A stretch of 45,700 bases of DNA from Bacteroidales bacterium (GTDB lineage Bacteria; Bacteroidota; Bacteroidia; Bacteroidales; UBA932), in assembly GCA_024693285.1 (NCBI GenBank), contig JAILLE010000019.1:1-45700 (forward strand), written 5' to 3'. Made by a program: the position numbers and the translations under genes. This document shows, piece after piece, positions 17,833 through 26,769 of the stretch (the stretch's first letter is position 1; the number at the start of each line of letters is the position of its first letter). Under the pieces are notes generated by a model that was given only the letters and a program-made list of their open reading frames with translations, searched no databases and was not told the DNA's origin.

Positions 17833-18699
17833 TTAAACCTTCGGGATAGGAATCTCGAACTCAGCGTAAATAGGATAATGGTCCGAGATGAATTTCGGGC
17901 CATACTTTCCGTCAACGACCTCGTACTCTTCGACTTTCGCGTTTCTGACCAAGATGTGATCCGGCCAGCGCACCGCGCTTCCCGGGTTGCCGTAGCCATT
18001 ATATGTGGCCTTGGTGTCCGGCTTCTTTAAAGTGAAGTTGGCGTCTTTCGCATAAGAGGCAAGCGGGGTGAGGATCCTGTCAGACGAGGACATCTGGAAG
18101 TCACCTCCGACAAATACAACCGCGTCATCACCAGCTATTTCCTTAATCTTGTCAACCATAAGGACGGCGCTGCCCTTACCCGCGGCCTCTCCTCCTGAGA
18201 ACCGGGTGTTGAAGCAGAAGAATATAACTCCGGACTTCTTGTAACGCAGCTTCACCCAGTTGGTGTTACGGACGGAGGTGGCGTCCCATCCGGGTGTGTC
18301 AGCTTCTTGTTTCTCATTGAGCCAGAAAGAACCGTAGTCCAGCAGCTCGAACTTGTCTGCCCTGAACATGATAGGGTTCTCGTTGAAGGGTATATCCTGA
18401 TCCACCTGCCCCGGTTTTGAGCTCCGGTCCACCAGCATGTGCTTCTTCAGTTCTTTCATCAAGTCAGCCTTATGGTAGGCGAAGGCCTCCTGTAGGAACA
18501 GGACGTCGGGATCGTACTTCTTTATCGCTTTCAGGCAGCCCTTCTTGCGGGCTTCCCAGCTGAAGTCTCCAGCCTCGTCCTTCTCCTGTCCATGGATATT
18601 AAAGGACATGACGCTGAGATCTTCTGTCTTCGCCACCGCCGTGGCGCCGGAGAGAACCAGCGCCGCAGTGGAAACGATAAATAATAATAACTTTCTCAT
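17833..18699 (-). CDS. Secreted endonuclease/exonuclease/phosphatase-family protein
   Basis: A 288-residue protein from ATG 18697-18699 (a TTG six bases upstream is less likely). A signal peptide (MRKLLLFIVSTAALVLSGATAVA) is followed by EEP-fold motifs: MSFNIHG, FLQEAFAYHK (metal Glu), VGGDFQMSSSD (catalytic Asp, with Gln-Met where Asn is usual) and SDHYPIYAEFEI (catalytic Asp-His). It could be a phosphodiesterase, nuclease or phosphatase; the usual N of GDxN is not evident, which may affect activity. It follows the GH97 gene by 18 bases, so the pair probably forms one operon. Confidence 0.82.
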   Translation of the reverse strand: MRKLLLFIVSTAALVLSGATAVAKTEDLSVMSFNIHGQEKDEAGDFSWEARKKGCLKAIKKYDPDVLFLQEAFAYHKADLMKELKKHMLVDRSSKPGQVDQDIPFNENPIMFRADKFELLDYGSFWLNEKQEADTPGWDATSVRNTNWVKLRYKKSGVIFFCFNTRFSGGEAAGKGSAVLMVDKIKEIAGDDAVVFVGGDFQMSSSDRILTPLASYAKDANFTLKKPDTKATYNGYGNPGSAVRWPDHILVRNAKVEEYEVVDGKYGPKFISDHYPIYAEFEIPIPKV

Positions 18700-18717
18700 A
18701 ACCAATGGGTTCTGGTG

Positions 18718-20712
18718 CTACTTCGAGATCTTGGCGACCCAGCCTCCGCCAGGAGCCATGTGAATATGTACTTTGCCGTCGACAGGCAGGCTTGTATTCA
18801 CTTTCTTGTAGTCCCGGGCGGCCCTATGGGCATTGACACCGTCCTGGAACACGGTCATTTTCCCGCTCCCGATGAATCCGAGGTCGAGAACAAGGTCACG
18901 AGCGTCCCATCCGGTAAGAGCTCCGACGTACCAGTCGTTTCCTTTCCTACGAGCGATGGCCACATATTCTCCGATCTTTCCGCATACCGGAACGGTCTCA
19001 TCCCATGTGGTGGGGAATGCGGCGATGAAGTCAGTGCACTCAGGCTCGGCCATATAGTTCGAAGGCGAGTCGCAAAGCATCGTCAACGGAGCCTCGAATA
19101 TGGCATATTCGGCTAGCTGGCGGCAGCGGGTACCCTGGCTCATCGGAGTGGAGTTATTGGGATAAGCGCGGCCCTTGGTGCAATTGATCATGGCACCCTG
19201 GGTGTAGTCCATCCTTCCGGCGGCCATCCTTACGAACGGGATGGTCACGTCGTAGGTCACTTGATCATATTCATTGGCACCCCACTTCATCTGCTCGAGA
19301 CCGGCCACACCCTCATAATTGATGATATTCGGATAAGTCCTTTCCAGGCCGGAAGGTTTGAAGGCCCCGTGGAAGTCCACAATCATGTGGTACTTGGCGG
19401 CCGTGGCGGCAACCTTCTCGTAGAACTGCATGACAAGCTGGTCGTCACGATCCATAAAATCGACCTTAAATCCCTTGATACCCATCTTGGAATAGTGCTT
19501 GAACACGCCCTCAATGTCCTTGTCGACAGCCTTGTAGCCGGCCCAAAGGATGAGCCCAACATTCTTTGACTTGGCGTAAGCCGTAAGCTCATTGAGATTT
19601 ATTTCAGGAACAACCTGGAACAGGTCTGTCTTCTTGTTGACCGCCCAACCCTCGTCGAGAATCACATACTCGATGCCATGCTTGGAGGCGAAGTCGATAT
19701 AGTACTTGTAAGTCTCGTTGTTGATTCCTGACACGAAGTCCACTCCATAGATATTCCAATCATTCCACCAATCCCAGGCGACCTTTCCGGGCTTGATCCA
19801 GTCCCAGTCAACGTTCTGGTCAGCGGGCTCACCGAGAAGCCAGGTCAGATCGGAGTTCACGAGATCCTTCTCCTCCTCGAACACGCCCACTATTCTCCAA
19901 GGGAAACTGCGGCCAGCCTCAGCCGAGGCGATATAGTTCTTGCGGGATTTGACAACTCCCTGAAGATTGTTATGGCCTCCAATCTCGATCTTGTCAGGAA
20001 CCGGGGCGTTGACACCCTTCAGGGATTTATCGCCCTGGCCGTCAAGATAAAGTCCCGGATAGTCCCGAAGGTCAGACTCCGTGATCATCACTTTTACCCC
20101 GTCGAAAGCGTCAACCACGAGCGGGAGGAAGGCGAGGCGCTTGGGATCCCAAGATGAGAGGTTGATGTGCTGGTAATAGTTCTCAAAAGAGTTAGTGAAC
20201 TGATCCTCAATAGATCCCTCGTCACGGACATAAGGCACCCATGCCATCCAGTCCTGTGGGAAATTGAGTTCGACCTGCTCTGATTTGACTTTGAACTTGC
20301 CTCTCTTAGCGGTGGAAATGAACCTGTAGGCCACGGCGTTGTCGAATGCGCGGAACTCGATGGAGTAGTCTTTAAAATTAAGGGTCAACGAGTTGTAGAC
20401 ATTATCCACGACAGCTTTCTTGTAAGCGACAGCAGGGATACTCTCGACAACCTTGCCGGTCTGAACGTTCTTGACCTTGCCTTCCCCATAAACGGTTCCG
20501 TTGTCAAGATTCATCGCGATCTCTGATGGCTTGAGAATGGTCTTTCCTTTGAAAGTAATTGAATATGAGACCTTTCCGTTAGCTTTAATCTCGGCTTTAA
20601 TCTTTCCGTCAGGAGAGGAGAGAGTCCAAGATGTCTTGGCGGCGAATCCCGTCACAGGCAAGCACACCGCCACCAATGCGGCGAAGAAAAGTGATTTCAA
20701 TGTTTTACTCAT
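18718..20712 (-). CDS. Glycoside hydrolase family 97, probably retaining type
   Basis: Secreted 664-residue alpha-glycosidase with a signal peptide (cleavage near GFAAKT). The N-terminal super-sandwich (SSPDGKIKAEIKANGKVSYS), TIM barrel and C-terminal beta domain match GH97. The barrel carries GFKVDFMDRDDQ with D418; in the characterised retaining GH97 alpha-galactosidase the nucleophile is an Asp at the equivalent strand, whereas inverting SusB-type alpha-glucosidases lack it. A downstream INYEGVAGLEQ stretch offers E467 or E473 as acid/base. I therefore infer a retaining alpha-galactosidase-like enzyme rather than SusB. It is followed at 18 bases by an EEP-family gene. Confidence 0.88.
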   Translation of the reverse strand: MSKTLKSLFFAALVAVCLPVTGFAAKTSWTLSSPDGKIKAEIKANGKVSYSITFKGKTILKPSEIAMNLDNGTVYGEGKVKNVQTGKVVESIPAVAYKKAVVDNVYNSLTLNFKDYSIEFRAFDNAVAYRFISTAKRGKFKVKSEQVELNFPQDWMAWVPYVRDEGSIEDQFTNSFENYYQHINLSSWDPKRLAFLPLVVDAFDGVKVMITESDLRDYPGLYLDGQGDKSLKGVNAPVPDKIEIGGHNNLQGVVKSRKNYIASAEAGRSFPWRIVGVFEEEKDLVNSDLTWLLGEPADQNVDWDWIKPGKVAWDWWNDWNIYGVDFVSGINNETYKYYIDFASKHGIEYVILDEGWAVNKKTDLFQVVPEINLNELTAYAKSKNVGLILWAGYKAVDKDIEGVFKHYSKMGIKGFKVDFMDRDDQLVMQFYEKVAATAAKYHMIVDFHGAFKPSGLERTYPNIINYEGVAGLEQMKWGANEYDQVTYDVTIPFVRMAAGRMDYTQGAMINCTKGRAYPNNSTPMSQGTRCRQLAEYAIFEAPLTMLCDSPSNYMAEPECTDFIAAFPTTWDETVPVCGKIGEYVAIARRKGNDWYVGALTGWDARDLVLDLGFIGSGKMTVFQDGVNAHRAARDYKKVNTSLPVDGKVHIHMAPGGGWVAKISK

Positions 20713-20778
20713 AATAACTCAATTTTTGTGGTCAGAGTGACTCTAACATGTAAAAATAAACAATTCTGATAAAATTTG

Positions 20779-20786
20779 TAAATTTG
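20779..20786 (+). promoter_or_regulatory. Probable -7 element of mutS
   Basis: TAAATTTG matches TAnnTTTG exactly and lies 20 bases before the chosen mutS ATG. No good TTTG is present 19-21 bases upstream, so this is a partial promoter match. Confidence 0.5.
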
Positions 20787-20806
20787 TGGTAATAAAATCT
20801 TTTAAG

Positions 20807-23452
20807 ATGGCGAAAGGCAAGGCTCCCGAAGATACCCCGCTGATCAAACAGTTTTTCTCTGTGAAAGCCCAGCATCCCGAGGCTGTGTTGCTTTACAGGG
20901 TGGGGGATTTTTATGAGTCTTACTCAGACGATGCTGTGCTCGTCAGCAAGGTGCTCGGAATCATCCAAACCCGCAAATCCAACGGAGATAAAGGATATGT
21001 CGAGATGGCCGGCTTCCCGCATCACGCTTTGGATAACTATCTTCCTAAACTTGTTCGGGCAGGTTATAAAGTCGCTGTCTGCGACCAATTGGAAGACCCG
21101 AAATTCGCCAAGAAACTTGTTAAGAGAGGTGTGACGGAACTTGTCACACCAGGAATCGCTTTCAACGACCAACTCCTTGACCAGAAAGAGAATAACTTCC
21201 TGGCTGGGCTCACTTTCGACAAAGATGAGTGCGGAGCCGCTTTCCTGGATGTTTCCACAGGATCATTCCAAGTCGCCCAGGGATCTCTTGATTACATAGG
21301 AACTCTTTTGGCGTCGCTTAATCCGAAGGAGCTCGTGGTCCAGAGAGGATATGAGAAGGGTGTCAAGCAAAGATATGGGGAAAGCCTCTACATTTCCTCG
21401 GTGGAAGAGTGGGCTTTTGTATATGACGCCGCGGTCGAGAGGCTTAAAAAGCAGCTGAAAGTCGAGTCTCTGAAGGGATTCGGAGTTGAGAAATACCCTC
21501 TGGGAATATGCTCCGCCGGCGCCTTGATGGTCTATCTTGAGCAGACCCAGCACACCGGCCTTGGGAATATATGCTCGATTTCGCGCATCGATGGTGACAA
21601 GTTCGTCTGGATGGACAAGTTTACGATGCGTAACTTGGAGATATTCAATTCTTCAGGCGGAGGAGAGGGAGTCAGTCTCGTCTCGGTCATCGACAAATGC
21701 TCGTCTCCGATGGGCGCCAGGCTCCTGAGGAATTGGTTGGCTATGCCGGTTATGGATATCCCGGAACTTGAGAGCCGTTACGACTGTGTCCAGCGTTTCG
21801 TCGGAAATGACGGGGAAAGAGACAAGGTAAGGGATCTTATCGGAGGGATAGGCGATCTTGAGAGAATCATATCCAGGGCCGCTATGGGTAGGGTTGTTCC
21901 CAGGGAGGTGATGCAATTGAGCCGAGGTCTGGAAAGGATGGTTCCGGTCAAGGAGATATGCGAAAGTAGCGGAGTGAAAGCCCTCGCGAACCTGGCCTCT
22001 GGTATGCGGGACTGTTCAGCGTTGAGGGACGAGATTGTCCGGGTGATGGATCCGGAACCTGCCGCCGCTGTTGGCAAAGGACCGGTGATCGGTAAGGGCG
22101 TGGATACGGAGCTTGATGAATTGAGGGATATATCCTCAGGAGGTAAAGACTATTTGCTAAGGCTCCAGCAGAGTGAGGCGGAACGAACCGGAATCAGTTC
22201 TCTTAAAATAAGTTACAACAATGTGTTCGGATACTATATCGAAGTCCGCAACACGTTCAAGGACCTGGTTCCTCCTGAGTGGATAAGAAAGCAGACTCTT
22301 GTCAATGCGGAGCGCTACATCACCGCCGAACTGAAGGAATACGAGGAGAAAATCCTGAGTGCCGAGGATCGGATATACGCCTTGGAGACGAAGATATATT
22401 CAGACCTTGTAACCCTCATTCAGAAGAATATAGCCGCCATACAGGCCAATTGCCGGATAATCGCCCGGCTGGATGTTCTGGCAGGTTTCGCGGAGCTGGC
22501 GGTAAGGAACAAGTACTGCCGTCCGGAGATTACGAAAGACCTTACCCTTGACATCAAGGGTGGTCGTCACCCGGTCATCGAGACACTGATGCCTCCGGGC
22601 GAGGAATATGTTCCCAATGATGTCCACCTCGACGATAAAAAGCAGCAGATTATCATACTTACCGGTCCCAATATGGCCGGAAAATCAGCCTTGCTGCGCC
22701 AGACCGCGTTGATCGTCCTGCTTGCCCAGATTGGATCCTTTGTTCCTGCCGAAAGTGCGAGGATAGGGTATTTCGACAAGATTTTCACCCGTGTCGGAGC
22801 CTCTGACAACATTTCCCGCGGCGAATCCACTTTCATGGTTGAGATGCTGGAGACCTCTATGATCCTCCACAACCTTTCAGCCCGTTCCCTTGTCCTTTTG
22901 GACGAGATTGGCCGCGGCACATCAACTTACGACGGAATGTCGATAGCCCGGGCCATAGTGGAATATATCCACGAATATGGAAAGGGTGCCAAGACTCTGT
23001 TCGCGACGCATTATCATGAACTCAATGACTTGGAAGAAATATATCCAAGAGTCAAGAATTTCCACATAGCGGTCAAGGAAGTCGGCACTCAGGTAATATT
23101 CCTTCGCAAACTGAAAGAAGGTGGAACCGCACATAGTTTCGGAATCCATGTCGCAAGGATGGCGGGTATGCCCAAAGAGGTTGTACAAAGCGCCGAGAAC
23201 ACGTTGAAGGCTCTGGAAATGAATGATTCAGAGCATCTTGTGAGCGCCAAGAAAGGACAGATCAAAAAGCCGGTCCAGACAAAGGCCGGAACCTTGGAAA
23301 GTGATGGGTCGCTCCAATTGTCGTTCTTCCAACTGGACGATCCGACCCTGTCCTCGTTGAGGGACAAACTCGCCTCGGCGGATCTTAATAACATGACTCC
23401 ACTACAGGCTTTTGACTTGCTCCGCTCCATGAAAGATGAGCTTGGAGTATGA
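20807..23452 (+). CDS. mutS: DNA mismatch repair protein MutS
   Basis: Mismatch-recognition ATPase of 881 residues. I use ATG 20807 (MAKGKAPEDTP); an in-frame GTG at 20786 overlaps the promoter box. The mismatch-binding Phe-X-Glu motif is F35-Y36-E37 (VGDFYESY). Connector, lever and clamp domains follow, then the ATPase with Walker A TGPNMAGKS (G620-S627), the Walker B region LVLLDEIGRGTSTYDG and the composite-site helix. The C-terminus ends with LDDPTLSSLRDKLASADLNN and LQAFDLLRSMKDEL, typical of MutS1. Its stop overlaps the ATG of the S51/ATP-grasp gene (ATGA). Confidence 0.98.
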   Translation: MAKGKAPEDTPLIKQFFSVKAQHPEAVLLYRVGDFYESYSDDAVLVSKVLGIIQTRKSNGDKGYVEMAGFPHHALDNYLPKLVRAGYKVAVCDQLEDPKFAKKLVKRGVTELVTPGIAFNDQLLDQKENNFLAGLTFDKDECGAAFLDVSTGSFQVAQGSLDYIGTLLASLNPKELVVQRGYEKGVKQRYGESLYISSVEEWAFVYDAAVERLKKQLKVESLKGFGVEKYPLGICSAGALMVYLEQTQHTGLGNICSISRIDGDKFVWMDKFTMRNLEIFNSSGGGEGVSLVSVIDKCSSPMGARLLRNWLAMPVMDIPELESRYDCVQRFVGNDGERDKVRDLIGGIGDLERIISRAAMGRVVPREVMQLSRGLERMVPVKEICESSGVKALANLASGMRDCSALRDEIVRVMDPEPAAAVGKGPVIGKGVDTELDELRDISSGGKDYLLRLQQSEAERTGISSLKISYNNVFGYYIEVRNTFKDLVPPEWIRKQTLVNAERYITAELKEYEEKILSAEDRIYALETKIYSDLVTLIQKNIAAIQANCRIIARLDVLAGFAELAVRNKYCRPEITKDLTLDIKGGRHPVIETLMPPGEEYVPNDVHLDDKKQQIIILTGPNMAGKSALLRQTALIVLLAQIGSFVPAESARIGYFDKIFTRVGASDNISRGESTFMVEMLETSMILHNLSARSLVLLDEIGRGTSTYDGMSIARAIVEYIHEYGKGAKTLFATHYHELNDLEEIYPRVKNFHIAVKEVGTQVIFLRKLKEGGTAHSFGIHVARMAGMPKEVVQSAENTLKALEMNDSEHLVSAKKGQIKKPVQTKAGTLESDGSLQLSFFQLDDPTLSSLRDKLASADLNNMTPLQAFDLLRSMKDELGV

Positions 23453-25377
23453 TAATCTATCTTACAGGCAGCCCAACCCGTTATGGGGAACCAAGCTTTA
23501 CCGAAGACAACGGTTTTCTCGCCGATGTCAAGGCTTCATTGGCGAAAGTCACAGGCGGACATCCGCCGAGAGTTCTACTTGTGAGCGCCGCTCCGGATGA
23601 TCGTGGCTTCACCGAATCCGTGCTGAAGGGGATGAGTGATTGTATCCACAAATCGGATATTGAGACGGAAAGCATCACGATGCTGGACCGCAGAAACGCG
23701 TCGCAAGCCCCAAGTCTGGTTGAAAGCGCTCACTGGATCGTCTTATGCGGCGGTCACGTTCCAACCCAGAATAAGTTTCTGCATGAGATCAATTTGAAAT
23801 CCCTGCTTCAGGGATTTCAAGGTGTTCTGATGGGTTGCAGCGCCGGCAGTATGAACTGCGCCGGGACCGTTTATTCTCATCCCGAGCTTCCAGGTGAAGC
23901 GGTGGATCCGGCGTACAAGCGATGGCTGAAAGGTTTGGAACTAACAGATATCCAGCTTGTTCCTCATTTGGAGCAGGTTCGTTACGCCTCTGTGGATAAT
24001 CTTAGATTATTTGAGGATATAGCCTTCCCGGACAGTTGGAACCATCGTTTCTACACTTTCAAGGATGGTGGTTATGTGAAAATTGTTAACGGAAAACCAA
24101 CCCTTTACGGGGAGGCTTTCGAAATCAGCCGCGGATCTATGCGCCGTGTCTGTGAAGAGAATAAAACTTATAGCTTTATGAATCTGATTTTCATTTCCCC
24201 ACATTTTCCGCAAACCTATTGGCACTTCTGCGCCGGGGCTAAAGCCAACGGTGTTAACGTGTTGGGTATCGCGGACACCAACTACGAGAACCTGCCTCTT
24301 GAGCTGCGTCAGAATCTGGACGATTACTATAAAGTGGATAATCTTGAGGATTATGACCAGATGTACCGTGCTGTCGCGTGGTTCGCTCACAAATGGGGCA
24401 AGATCGACTGGATAGAGTCCAACAATGAATATTGGCTGGAGCAGGACGCGCGTCTACGCACGGACTTCAATGTCACCACGGGCATCCAGACAGATCATAT
24501 AGCCGCCATAAAGAACAAGAGCGAAATGAAAAAGTACTACGCTCTTGGCGGAATTCCCACGGCAAGGCAAATCAAAGGTTCTGAAGGACTTGCGAAAGTA
24601 AAGGCTTTCGCAAGGAAGACTGGTTACCCGATAATCGCCAAGCCGGACAACGGGATGGGAGCGGGAGGAACAACTAAAATACACAATATTAAAGAGTTGG
24701 AAGCCTGGTTTGAGAAACGTCAGAGCAGCTGCTCTCTCTATGTGTTTGAGGAGTTTATCACTGGTCTTCTGGTGAGCTATGACGCGATATTCAACTCCAA
24801 AGGCGAACCGATATTCGAGAACAACTCCGTGTTCCCCACACCCGTTATGGAGATTGTGCACAACAATCTGGACTGCTGCTATTGGACAAACAAGACAGTT
24901 CCGGCAAAACTTGCCGCGATAGGCCGCCGCACGGTAAAGGTTTTCGGGATAAAGAGCAGATTCGTCCACCTGGAGTTCTTCCAGCTTGACAGAGATCGGG
25001 AAGGCTTGGGCAAGAAAGGTGATTATGTGGGCCTTGAAGTGAATATGCGCCCGCCAGGGGGCTATACTCCGGATATGATGGACTATGCTCATCAGACGGA
25101 TGTCTTTCAGATTTGGGCTGACATGGTTGCTTTCGACGAGGCTCGTAAACCTGTCGGCGAGAACGCCTATGTGGGATATGTCGGCCGGAGGTATTCCCAT
25201 ACTTACAAGCATAGCCATCAAGACCTGCTGAACCGTTATGGCCAGGCTGTATGCATGTGTGAGCGGGTTCCATACGCCCTTTCAGACGATCTTGGAGACA
25301 TGGCTTACATCGTTCGTCTCAATTCCAAGGCGGAGATAGAGGCGTTCTTTAAGTACGCCACGGAGGAATATGCCTAG
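23449..25377 (+). CDS. Fusion of S51-family peptidase and ATP-grasp ligase
   Basis: A 642-residue two-domain protein. Residues 1-240 resemble peptidase family S51 (dipeptidase E / cyanophycinase): nucleophile elbow GCSAGS with Ser131, an upstream LCGGHV turn, and LVPHLEQ with a possible catalytic His173. From M244 (MNLIFISPHFP) begins an ATP-grasp enzyme: pre-ATP-grasp domain, IIAKPDNGMGAGGTT (about 395-410, nucleotide-binding Lys), YVFEEFITG, then LEVNMRPPGGYTPDMM with Mg-binding Glu/Asn. The joined activities could form and cut an amide or peptide bond, but no substrate is evident. An in-frame ATG at 24178 with a purine-rich stretch before it could also produce the ligase alone. The gene overlaps mutS by 4 bases. 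Confidence 0.8.
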   Translation: MIIYLTGSPTRYGEPSFTEDNGFLADVKASLAKVTGGHPPRVLLVSAAPDDRGFTESVLKGMSDCIHKSDIETESITMLDRRNASQAPSLVESAHWIVLCGGHVPTQNKFLHEINLKSLLQGFQGVLMGCSAGSMNCAGTVYSHPELPGEAVDPAYKRWLKGLELTDIQLVPHLEQVRYASVDNLRLFEDIAFPDSWNHRFYTFKDGGYVKIVNGKPTLYGEAFEISRGSMRRVCEENKTYSFMNLIFISPHFPQTYWHFCAGAKANGVNVLGIADTNYENLPLELRQNLDDYYKVDNLEDYDQMYRAVAWFAHKWGKIDWIESNNEYWLEQDARLRTDFNVTTGIQTDHIAAIKNKSEMKKYYALGGIPTARQIKGSEGLAKVKAFARKTGYPIIAKPDNGMGAGGTTKIHNIKELEAWFEKRQSSCSLYVFEEFITGLLVSYDAIFNSKGEPIFENNSVFPTPVMEIVHNNLDCCYWTNKTVPAKLAAIGRRTVKVFGIKSRFVHLEFFQLDRDREGLGKKGDYVGLEVNMRPPGGYTPDMMDYAHQTDVFQIWADMVAFDEARKPVGENAYVGYVGRRYSHTYKHSHQDLLNRYGQAVCMCERVPYALSDDLGDMAYIVRLNSKAEIEAFFKYATEEYA

Positions 25378-25405
25378 TTAAGCATCGAAATAACGCTTTT
25401 TTTCT

Positions 25406-25413
25406 TAAATTTG
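25406..25413 (+). promoter_or_regulatory. Probable -7 element of the glycosyltransferase operon
   Basis: TAAATTTG, an exact TAnnTTTG match, 27 bases before the ATG at 25441, in the 63-base gap after the S51/ATP-grasp gene. The -33 TTTG is not evident. Confidence 0.55.
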
Positions 25414-25440
25414 AGAGTTTGAGAAAGATACGGTATTCCG

Positions 25441-26769
25441 ATGAAACGGGTCTTGATAATCACATATTACTGGCCGCCATCTGGTGGTTCCGGTGTGCAG
25501 AGATGGGTCAAGTTTGCCAAATACCTTCCAAAAGAGGGTTGGCAACCTGTCATCTACACACCTGAGAATCCCGAACTCACGACCATAGACAAGACTCTAG
25601 CCACGGAGATTCCGCCGGAAGCGGAGATCGTCAAAACCCATATTTTCGAGCCGTACGGCATTTACCGCAAATTGATGGGTAAAGGCAGTTCGACCGACCT
25701 GAAGGCCTTGACCTCAGCTGGTTCTGATGGCAACGAGGTCAATCCGGTCAATGGGGGTAAAAAGTCTTGGAAGCAGAAACTATCGTTGTACATAAGGGGT
25801 AATTACTTTATTCCGGATCCGAGAATCATGTGGGTACGGCCTTCCGTCAAGTTCCTGAAAAAATACTTGAAGCAGCATCCGGTCGACGCCATCGTCTCAA
25901 CCGGACCTCCGCAGAGCATGCACCTTATCGGTCTGAAACTGTCGCGGGCCACAGGTCTTCCCTGGTTGGCTGACTTCCGTGACCCTTGGACTAAGATATT
26001 TTATTTCAAGCATTTGGAACTCACTCCTAAATCTGAGGCCAAGCATCAGGCTTTGGAGAAAAAGGTGGTGGATGGCGCGACAAGGGTAATTGCCGTATCC
26101 CCGATGGTCAAGAAGGATTTCGAGGCCATTACCTCCACTCCGGTGGAACTGATAACCAATGGTTTTGATGAAGAGGATTTCAATGATCCTTTCGAGGCTG
26201 ATGAATATTTCAACATCACACATACCGGACTTTTCGCGTCGGATGGAGATCCTGAGATTCTCTGGAAGGTGCTGTCAGCCAAATGCCAGGATGATAAAGA
26301 ATTCCGGAAACTGCTAAGAATCAGGCTTGTAGGAAAGACAGACCAAGAGATTGTGAATTCGATAGAGGCCGCCGGGCTAGGACCTAATCTTGTGAACCTC
26401 GGCTACCAGAGTCACGAGGTCGCGGTCAGGGAGCAGAGAAACGCTTCCGTTCTGATTCTTCCTTTGAGAAAGGAGCCTGAGTATGAGGCGGTTCTTCCGG
26501 GAAAGTTGTTTGAATATCTTGCTTCCCGCAGGCCGATTCTTGGAATAGGTCAGACGGACGGAGCGATGGCTCAGGTTGTCAGGAACACCGGATCCGGAAT
26601 AGTGTATGATTGGGAAGATGAAGAGAAGATACGTCGGTGGATTGATTTCAGTTGGGATGAGTTCAAAGCTAACGAACTTCTTGACAATGCCTCTGATATT
26701 TCCATGTATAGTCGTCGCCGGTTAACCAAACGTCTCGCCGCTCTTCTTGAAGAAATAACTAAACGCTGA
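25441..26769 (+). CDS. Glycosyltransferase, family 4-like (GT-B fold)
   Basis: A 442-residue cytoplasmic glycosyltransferase with no signal peptide. The N-terminal domain opens with KRVLIITYYWPPSGGSGVQR, typical of GT4-type enzymes in Bacteroidota. TGPPQSMHLIG and WLADFRDPWTK lie mid-protein, followed by ITNGFDEEDF (the nucleotide-sugar side) and the C-terminal LPGKLFEYLASRRPILGIG, where the Glu and Lys bind the donor sugar nucleotide. The acceptor is unknown; surface polysaccharide or lipid-linked glycan is plausible. It overlaps the YfhO-like membrane protein gene by one base (TGATG), suggesting that the two act in one pathway. Confidence 0.87.
   Translation: MKRVLIITYYWPPSGGSGVQRWVKFAKYLPKEGWQPVIYTPENPELTTIDKTLATEIPPEAEIVKTHIFEPYGIYRKLMGKGSSTDLKALTSAGSDGNEVNPVNGGKKSWKQKLSLYIRGNYFIPDPRIMWVRPSVKFLKKYLKQHPVDAIVSTGPPQSMHLIGLKLSRATGLPWLADFRDPWTKIFYFKHLELTPKSEAKHQALEKKVVDGATRVIAVSPMVKKDFEAITSTPVELITNGFDEEDFNDPFEADEYFNITHTGLFASDGDPEILWKVLSAKCQDDKEFRKLLRIRLVGKTDQEIVNSIEAAGLGPNLVNLGYQSHEVAVREQRNASVLILPLRKEPEYEAVLPGKLFEYLASRRPILGIGQTDGAMAQVVRNTGSGIVYDWEDEEKIRRWIDFSWDEFKANELLDNASDISMYSRRRLTKRLAALLEEITKR

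Noticed and set aside
24454..25221. 255-codon open frame on the minus strand
   Set aside because: Antisense to the ATP-grasp part of the fusion gene; no family resemblance.
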